A stretch of 9,628 nt of DNA, from the NCBI GenBank assembly GCA_900771185.1, contig CAAGND010000035.1, forward strand, positions 1-9,628, in the 5' to 3' direction. The position numbers and the translations under genes were made by a program. Source of the DNA: Clostridia bacterium. GTDB taxonomy: Bacteria; Bacillota; Clostridia; Oscillospirales; Acutalibacteraceae. The notes beneath the pieces were generated by a model. The model ran no database searches. It saw only the letters and a program-made list of their open reading frames with translations, and had not been told where the DNA came from. Positions 5,833-9,628 of the stretch are shown piece after piece. Each line of letters starts with the position of its first letter. Position 1 is the stretch's first letter.

Positions 5833-7338
5833 TTGATTAAAATACAATTACGAGATTATCAACAGGAATGTATCGACATTATTTCCGCAAAGCCTGACGG
5901 TCGCTATCTGGTGCAGATGGCTACGGGCTTGGGGAAAACAGTTACTTTTGCGAATATTCCCCGACAAGGCAGAATGCTTATTCTGTCGCACAGAGAAGAA
6001 CTAGTGCGTCAACCGCTGAAATATTTCGACTGTTCTAAGGGCGTTGAGATGGCAGCGGAGTCGTCGCATGGTGAGGAGGTAGTTTCCGCATCGGTGCAGT
6101 CTATCGCACGGCGTTTGCAGAGATTTTCCCCGAATGAGTTTGAAACGATAATAGTAGACGAGGCACATCATGCTGCGGCGAATACTTACAAGCGCATACT
6201 CGGGCATTTCGCCCCGAAGAAGGTGCTAGGATTTACGGCAACGCCCAACAGGGCTGACAAGGCAAGGCTTAACGATGTTTTTGACGAGATCATTTTTAAA
6301 CGTGATTTGCGTTGGGGCATTGAGCATGGATATTTATGCGATATAAACTGTCTGAGAGTTGATATAGGCTATGACCTGTCTGCTGTGCATACTCACATGG
6401 GCGACTATGCTCCGGGCGAACTTGCAGAAGCTATGGACGGCACAGCGGACGCTATTGCAGAAGCATATCGGGACTATGCAAAGGGTGCGACTCTGATATT
6501 CGCTGTGAATGTAGATCAGGCACATAAGATTGCAAGGCGAATTGATGGTGCAGTTGTCGTGACCGGAGAAACGAAGAACCGTGCGGACATTATATCGGCG
6601 TTTACACGGCGTGAGATTCCGTGTATAGTCAACGTGATGGTGTTTACCGAAGGAACAGATATGCCCCTTGTGGAAACCGTCATAATTGCACGTCCTACGC
6701 AGTCGGACAGCTTATACACTCAGATGGTTGGGCGGGGGCTTAGGCTTCACCCGGACAAGGAGAGATTGACGCTTATAGACTGTGTAGGCGTTACAGGCAA
6801 GGCAAGTCTTTGTACTGCCCCTTCCCTTCTCGGCATTGATTTGGAGAACGTCCCGAAGGAAAAGCGGGCGGAGCTTGAGGGCGATCTGTTTGAGCTGCCT
6901 CAGAAGGTTGATATTGCGTCCGACTGCCCCGAGTCATGGATCAAGAATATACACTATGTTGATTTATGGGCACAAGGTCAGAAATATGATTTACACGGAG
7001 TTAATTATTTCCGTCAGCCTGATGGGTCTATGACGGTTTCCCTTCCCGGGCAGACGCTGAAAATATCTCCTATGGACGAGCTGGGGAAAGCGACCTTTGA
7101 CGGGCATTATACGTTTATGCAGGAGATTTTCGACGGCATATATGAATGGCTGTGCGAATACTGCTCGGATAGCCGTGCTATATGGGATTTGAACGCCGTC
7201 CGAAAGTGGGGAAAATATCCCGCATCAGAAGCACAGGTCAAGCTTATATCTAAGAAGTGCAAAGGATTTGACGCTTCCAAGCTGAATAAGATGGAGGCTA
7301 GTCAGATTTTGAATAGGGTGTTAGGAGGTAAAAAATGA
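5833..7338 (+). CDS. SF2 DEAH-box helicase
   Basis: A 501-residue superfamily 2 helicase that uses ATP to unwind or translocate on nucleic acid. Motifs appear in order: Q-like LRDYQQECI (6-14), motif I ATGLGKT (30-36), Ia LSHREEL (51-57), motif II DEAH (109-112), motif III TAT (135-137), motif V FTEGTDMP (271-278) and motif VI QMVGRGLR (297-304). Both RecA-like lobes are therefore intact. The C-terminal 180 residues carry no motif I recognise. The start is uncertain: the TTG at 5833 abuts AAAGGAG with no spacer. An in-frame ATT (5836) or ATA (5842, nine bases after the site) may be the true start or a mutated ATG. It likely serves phage replication with the DUF927 protein, and it overlaps the nuclease gene by ATGA at 7335. 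Confidence 0.93.
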   Translation: MIKIQLRDYQQECIDIISAKPDGRYLVQMATGLGKTVTFANIPRQGRMLILSHREELVRQPLKYFDCSKGVEMAAESSHGEEVVSASVQSIARRLQRFSPNEFETIIVDEAHHAAANTYKRILGHFAPKKVLGFTATPNRADKARLNDVFDEIIFKRDLRWGIEHGYLCDINCLRVDIGYDLSAVHTHMGDYAPGELAEAMDGTADAIAEAYRDYAKGATLIFAVNVDQAHKIARRIDGAVVVTGETKNRADIISAFTRREIPCIVNVMVFTEGTDMPLVETVIIARPTQSDSLYTQMVGRGLRLHPDKERLTLIDCVGVTGKASLCTAPSLLGIDLENVPKEKRAELEGDLFELPQKVDIASDCPESWIKNIHYVDLWAQGQKYDLHGVNYFRQPDGSMTVSLPGQTLKISPMDELGKATFDGHYTFMQEIFDGIYEWLCEYCSDSRAIWDLNAVRKWGKYPASEAQVKLISKKCKGFDASKLNKMEASQILNRVLGGKK

Positions 7339-7694
7339 CCGAATCGCAAGAGCAAAAATGCCTTATCAAATGGACTCAGCAACCGAGTGTTCGGGAGAAA
7401 TTTCCGTCCCTTGCCCTGCTGCACCATATCCCGAACGGCGGGAAAAGGAGTGCTATCGAAGGAAAGCACTTGAAGGAGATGGGTGTTAAATCGGGAGTGC
7501 CTGATTTATGCCTGCCCGTACCGAATGCGAAGTATCATGGGCTGTACATAGAGATGAAGGTCGGGAAAAATACAACGTCCGACTCTCAGGAATGGTGGAT
7601 TGAGCAACTCAGAAAGCAAGGGCATAGAGTTGCTGTCTGCTATGGCTGGGAGGAAGCTGCTGCCGAGCTGACGGAGTATCTTTCGGAGGTGTGA
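7335..7694 (+). CDS. VRR-NUC domain nuclease
   Basis: A 119-residue stand-alone VRR-NUC domain, a PD-(D/E)xK nuclease type common in phage replication clusters. Candidate catalytic residues are D57 in GVPDLCL, then E73 and K75 in YIEMKVGKN, with Q85 in the following helix and an N-terminal glutamate (E6) that often contributes. Members cut branched or flap DNA, and related FAN1-type domains act in DNA repair. The substrate here is unknown. The length equals the family core with nothing fused. GGAGGT at 7324-7329 lies five bases before the ATG. It is translationally coupled to the SF2 helicase, suggesting they act on the same DNA structures. Confidence 0.9.
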   Translation: MTESQEQKCLIKWTQQPSVREKFPSLALLHHIPNGGKRSAIEGKHLKEMGVKSGVPDLCLPVPNAKYHGLYIEMKVGKNTTSDSQEWWIEQLRKQGHRVAVCYGWEEAAAELTEYLSEV

Positions 7695-7695
7695 T

Positions 7696-8070
7696 ATGGA
7701 AACATCGGTTATTGAAAAAGCTGCTATGAGCGGCGAAATGCCTAGGCTGTTGACTATCCCCGAAAAGCAGCTTTACAGACAGCTCCGTGCGTTATACACG
7801 GAGTATCGGGCGGGAAAATATACCCGTGAGCAGGCACGATTTGAAAAGGGCGTTATTTATGCTGATTTTGAATCAACGAAAAAGATGTTTTCGGTGATGT
7901 CGGAATACCAGGACAATATCCGCAAGGCGGGGACGCTCCGTTCTGAGATTGACAAGGCTGTCAGCGTTGAGGACAAGTTCAGGTATGCGTTGGAGTGCAT
8001 CGAAGCGATGACGGGCGAAACGGGGTTTGCAAGGAGGAATTTAAATGAAATATTCTGCCCAAATGATTGA
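7696..8070 (+). CDS. Helical hypothetical phage protein, 124 aa
   Basis: Not recognised by name. It is a soluble, mostly alpha-helical protein of 124 residues with a charged helix around EKQLYRQLRALYTEYRAGKY and further helices rich in E, R and K. There is one cysteine in ALECIEAM and another near the end (FCPND). No catalytic motif is visible. GGAGGT at 7685-7690 is five bases before the ATG and sits in the nuclease gene's end. Its last 26 bases overlap the next gene, so the two are co-translated. An accessory role in replication is only a guess from position. Confidence 0.75.
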   Translation: METSVIEKAAMSGEMPRLLTIPEKQLYRQLRALYTEYRAGKYTREQARFEKGVIYADFESTKKMFSVMSEYQDNIRKAGTLRSEIDKAVSVEDKFRYALECIEAMTGETGFARRNLNEIFCPND

Positions 8071-8395
8071 AAATATCAAGCGGGATTATTCAAATAAATC
8101 AATATCGATGCGGAAAATATGCAATAAATACGGAATCGTTAGTGAAAACGCCCTTATGTATTTGATGCACAAGCACGGCGGATTTCGTGGCAGCAAGCAC
8201 GATAAGCGAGGCACTAAGGAGATAGCAAGTATTCTCGCCGATTATGCAAGCGATACGCCTATTCCGCTGATTATGGAGAAATATAATGCGTCGTATAACA
8301 CGATATACCACATAGCTAATAGCAGGGGCGTTAAGCGTCCGAGGAGAATTAGCAGAAATCCTGAATTGTGGGAGAAATATGGAAAGGAGGATTGA
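8045..8395 (+). CDS. Double-HTH-like DNA-binding protein, 116 aa
   Basis: Two segments look like helix-turn-helix units: about residues 19-45 (SISMRKICNKYGIVSENALM) and 71-99 (IPLIMEKYNASYNTIYHIAN, then SRGVKRP). Both have the alternation of a short helix, a turn and a recognition helix, and the second ends in basic residues. The repeated arrangement suggests a transcription regulator or a DNA-packaging-type binder, perhaps binding repeated DNA sites. No family name can be assigned. AAGGAGG at 8031-8037 lies seven bases before the ATG, inside the preceding gene. Its stop is two bases before the next ATG. Confidence 0.65.
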   Translation: MKYSAQMIENIKRDYSNKSISMRKICNKYGIVSENALMYLMHKHGGFRGSKHDKRGTKEIASILADYASDTPIPLIMEKYNASYNTIYHIANSRGVKRPRRISRNPELWEKYGKED

Positions 8396-8397
8396 CA

Positions 8398-8688
8398 ATG
8401 CCAAGAAACATTGACGCTGATTTAATTCTTACAGAAATGGAAAGCAAGCTTGATATGCAGGAATTGTATTTACCGATACATTTTCAAAAATTTATTGTGG
8501 ACAAAATTCCTTCTGCCGACGTTGCTCCCGTCCGTCACGGGCGGTGGGAAGAACTTTACGAAGAAGGCTGTTACAGCTGTTCTGTTTGCGGAAATTCTTG
8601 GATTATTATCGAAGGTACACCAAAAGACAACGAAATGTATTTCTGCCCCAACTGCGGGGCTAAGATGGACGAAAAGGAGGACACATGA
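8398..8688 (+). CDS. Zinc-ribbon phage protein, 96 aa
   Basis: Residues 58-86 form a clear zinc ribbon: CYSCSVCG (C61/C64) and FCPNCGAKM (C83/C86). The preceding stretch IPSADVAPVRHGRW is characteristic of a widespread but uncharacterised small protein of Firmicute phages, and the N-terminal half is helical. It may bind DNA or a polymerase, but this is not shown. The frame opens earlier, at 8368, but ATG 8398 with AAAGGAGG at 8383-8390 is the supported start. Its stop overlaps the next ATG as ATGA (8685-8688). Confidence 0.85.
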   Translation: MPRNIDADLILTEMESKLDMQELYLPIHFQKFIVDKIPSADVAPVRHGRWEELYEEGCYSCSVCGNSWIIIEGTPKDNEMYFCPNCGAKMDEKEDT

Positions 8689-9113
8689 CAACAACCGAAA
8701 TCAAAGCAGAACTTATCAAATCACGAGAAGCTGAACGTGCTTACCGTCTGGCACGGGATAAGTACATAGCATATCAGCAGCTTCTTATAGGCGGTAAGTC
8801 TGTACGCTATGACGATACAGGCGGTACACACGAGAAGAATGGCAACTCTGTTGAGCGTGCTTACTGTTGCCTGTCTGATTATGCTGCCGATGCGGACAGG
8901 CTTATGCGTGATATGATAGCCGCAAGGCAGCGGGCAGAGGTGCTTATAGCTTCCGTTCCCGACGCTGTTCAGCGTGAGGTGCTGACACGGCGGTACATCA
9001 TAGGGCAGACGTGGGAGGATATAGCGGAGAGTATGAATTATTCTCGCAGACAGATTACTCGGCTGCACGGATATGCGTTGCAGTCAATCATGTCCTTGAA
9101 TGTCCCACTCTGA
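8685..9113 (+). CDS. DUF1492/ArpU-like late transcription regulator
   Basis: A 142-residue protein with a helical, charged N-terminal half and, at about 96-137, a sigma-70 region-4-like helix-turn-helix (REVLTRRYIIGQTWEDIAESMNYSRRQITRLH, shown here split as REVLTRRYIIGQ and TWEDIAESMNYSRRQITRL). Proteins of this DUF1492/ArpU-like kind usually lie just before terminase and are thought to activate late genes by acting with or replacing a sigma factor. It directly precedes a candidate promoter and the HNH gene, which fits that role. AAAAGGAGG at 8672-8680 is four bases before the ATG. The ATGA overlap shows coupling to the previous gene. Confidence 0.85.
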   Translation: MTTTEIKAELIKSREAERAYRLARDKYIAYQQLLIGGKSVRYDDTGGTHEKNGNSVERAYCCLSDYAADADRLMRDMIAARQRAEVLIASVPDAVQREVLTRRYIIGQTWEDIAESMNYSRRQITRLHGYALQSIMSLNVPL

Positions 9114-9125
9114 ATATGATATTAT
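9096..9125 (+). promoter_or_regulatory. Extended -10 promoter before HNH gene
   Basis: TTGAAT at 9096-9101, 18 bases, then TATTAT at 9120-9125 preceded by TG (TGATATTAT at 9117-9125), an extended -10 element. It matches -10 at five of six and -35 at four of six bases. Transcription would start near 9132, where the leader hairpin begins. The -35 lies in the end of the regulator gene, so that gene's product could activate it. Confidence 0.5.
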
Positions 9126-9131
9126 TAAAAT

Positions 9132-9187
9132 AGCAAAGCATATTCAAAAGCCCGTCGGCAGTTTCGGACTGCGGGGCTGGCTTTGCT
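9132..9187 (+). ncRNA. Leader stem-loop upstream of HNH gene
   Basis: Nested inverted repeats fold this 56-base stretch: AGCAAAGC (9132-9139) with GCTTTGCT (9180-9187), AGCCC (9149-9153) with GGGCT (9174-9178), and GCAGT (9158-9162) with ACTGC (9168-9172) around a TTCGG loop. The 3' arm is followed by CTTGAGGTGATT, which lacks a U-tract, so it is not a classical terminator. It ends just before the HNH ribosome binding site (GAGGTGAT, 9191) and could attenuate or modulate HNH translation. Confidence 0.55.
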
Positions 9188-9203
9188 CTTGAGGTGATTT
9201 ACA

Positions 9204-9596
9204 ATGCTTAAAGCATGTACATATTGCGGAAGAATACATGACAGGCACACGGTCTGTCAGCAAAAAGCGGCTGCTATCAGTCGCAGGCAGCATAAATCTA
9301 ACGACAAGATAACACGGTTCAGAAATTCACCGATCTGGAAGTATGCACGGCGACAGGCATTGACAAGAGATTTGAATCTCTGCCGTGTATGTCTGGCTGA
9401 CGGGCATATTAATTCAAATGATATACAGGTGCATCACATAGTGCCTATGTGTGAAGATTTTTCTAAACGTGATGTTGTGGAAAATCTTATATGCTTATGC
9501 CCGTTTCATCACGAGCAAGCAGAGGCGGGCACGATTCCAAGAGCCGAGCTTAGGGCGTTGTCAGGCACCCCCCCAGGGGGTCAGGGCGATTCTTAG
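9204..9596 (+). CDS. HNH endonuclease, terminase-associated type
   Basis: A 130-residue HNH nuclease. The core runs from CRVC (C60/C63) through VHHIVP (H77/H78) and VENLICLC (N94) to CPFHHEQ (C99, H102/H103). Two zinc-binding cysteine pairs frame the catalytic histidine and asparagine, and an extra CTYC pair lies near the N-terminus. HNH proteins of this size, placed after a late regulator, assist terminase in cos cutting in many HK97-like phages. The protein ends in a proline/glycine tail encoded by the C/G palindrome at 9568-9580. GAGGTGAT at 9191-9198 supports ATG 9204. Its stop TAG at 9594-9596 lies only 16 bases before the adapter, so it is intact. Confidence 0.93.
   Translation: MLKACTYCGRIHDRHTVCQQKAAAISRRQHKSNDKITRFRNSPIWKYARRQALTRDLNLCRVCLADGHINSNDIQVHHIVPMCEDFSKRDVVENLICLCPFHHEQAEAGTIPRAELRALSGTPPGGQGDS
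9568..9580. repeat. C-run/G-run palindrome at HNH 3' end
   Basis: Seven cytosines (9568-9574), one A and five guanines (9576-9580), with CCCCCAGGGGG self-complementary apart from the centre. It lies in the last codons of the HNH gene, where cos-type packaging sites and terminase-binding sequences are often found in HNH-terminase phages. It could also be a slippery run, or simply the sequence encoding the GTPPGG tail. Confidence 0.45.
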
Positions 9597-9612
9597 GGAA
9601 AGCCCAAAACAC

Positions 9613-9628
9613 AGATCGGAAGAGCACA
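9613..9628 (+). other. Illumina TruSeq adapter sequence (artefact)
   Basis: AGATCGGAAGAGCACA exactly matches the first 16 bases of the standard TruSeq read-1 adapter. It is sequencing library DNA left on the contig end and should be removed. The last biological base is about 9612, possibly a few bases later if the genome also begins AGA there. Nothing downstream of HNH can be trusted past this point. Confidence 0.95.

Noticed and set aside
9132..9187. Rho-independent terminator
   Set aside because: No U-tract follows the stem, and the ribosome binding site of the next gene follows within a few bases, so a leader structure fits better.

Overview
This window looks like the early-to-late transition of a tailed phage (or prophage) infecting a Gram-positive Firmicute, most likely a member of the Clostridia. 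The evidence is the strong AGGAGG-type ribosome binding sites, the densely packed genes all on the + strand with ATGA overlaps, and the gene set itself: an ERF recombinase, SSB, CHC2 primase fragment, phage primase/helicase, SF2 helicase, VRR-NUC nuclease, a sigma-region-4-like late regulator and an HNH nuclease. TAA, TAG and TGA all act as stops, so the genetic code looks standard. The host genus cannot be fixed from the sequence alone. No integrase, lysogeny repressor, tRNA, CRISPR array or insertion sequence is visible.

Region by region: positions 1-535 hold the end of an upstream gene and two or three small genes of unknown function. 538-1641 encodes a PP-loop PAPS-reductase-like protein with an unusual cysteine content. 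1670-2287 holds three very small cysteine-rich proteins. 2280-3708 is a recombination and ssDNA module: ERF annealase with a C-terminal zinc ribbon, SSB, and a zinc-finger-only primase fragment. 3699-5567 is a large P-loop primase/helicase of the DUF927 type. 5568-5832 is the only long noncoding stretch. It carries seven exact GTGTTAC/GTAACAC motifs, two inverted repeats, a 20-bp imperfect direct repeat and an AT-rich core, and it is my candidate replication origin or control region. 5833-8070 encodes an SF2 helicase, a VRR-NUC nuclease and a small helical protein. 8045-8688 encodes a double-HTH-like protein and a zinc-ribbon protein. 8685-9113 encodes a DUF1492/ArpU-like regulator. 9114-9203 carries a plausible extended -10 promoter and a stem-loop leader, and 9204-9596 encodes an HNH nuclease of the kind commonly found next to the terminase and cos.

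Working model: ERF, SSB, CHC2 protein, the DUF927 protein and the SF2 helicase form the replication and recombination machinery, possibly acting at the repeat-rich region between the two helicases. The DUF1492-type regulator would then switch on late genes starting with HNH and, beyond the window, terminase. The final 16 bases (9613-9628) exactly match the start of the Illumina TruSeq adapter and are not biological. Because they follow the HNH gene and a C-run/G-run palindrome, the contig may end at a real virion DNA terminus, but a chance untrimmed read is also possible.
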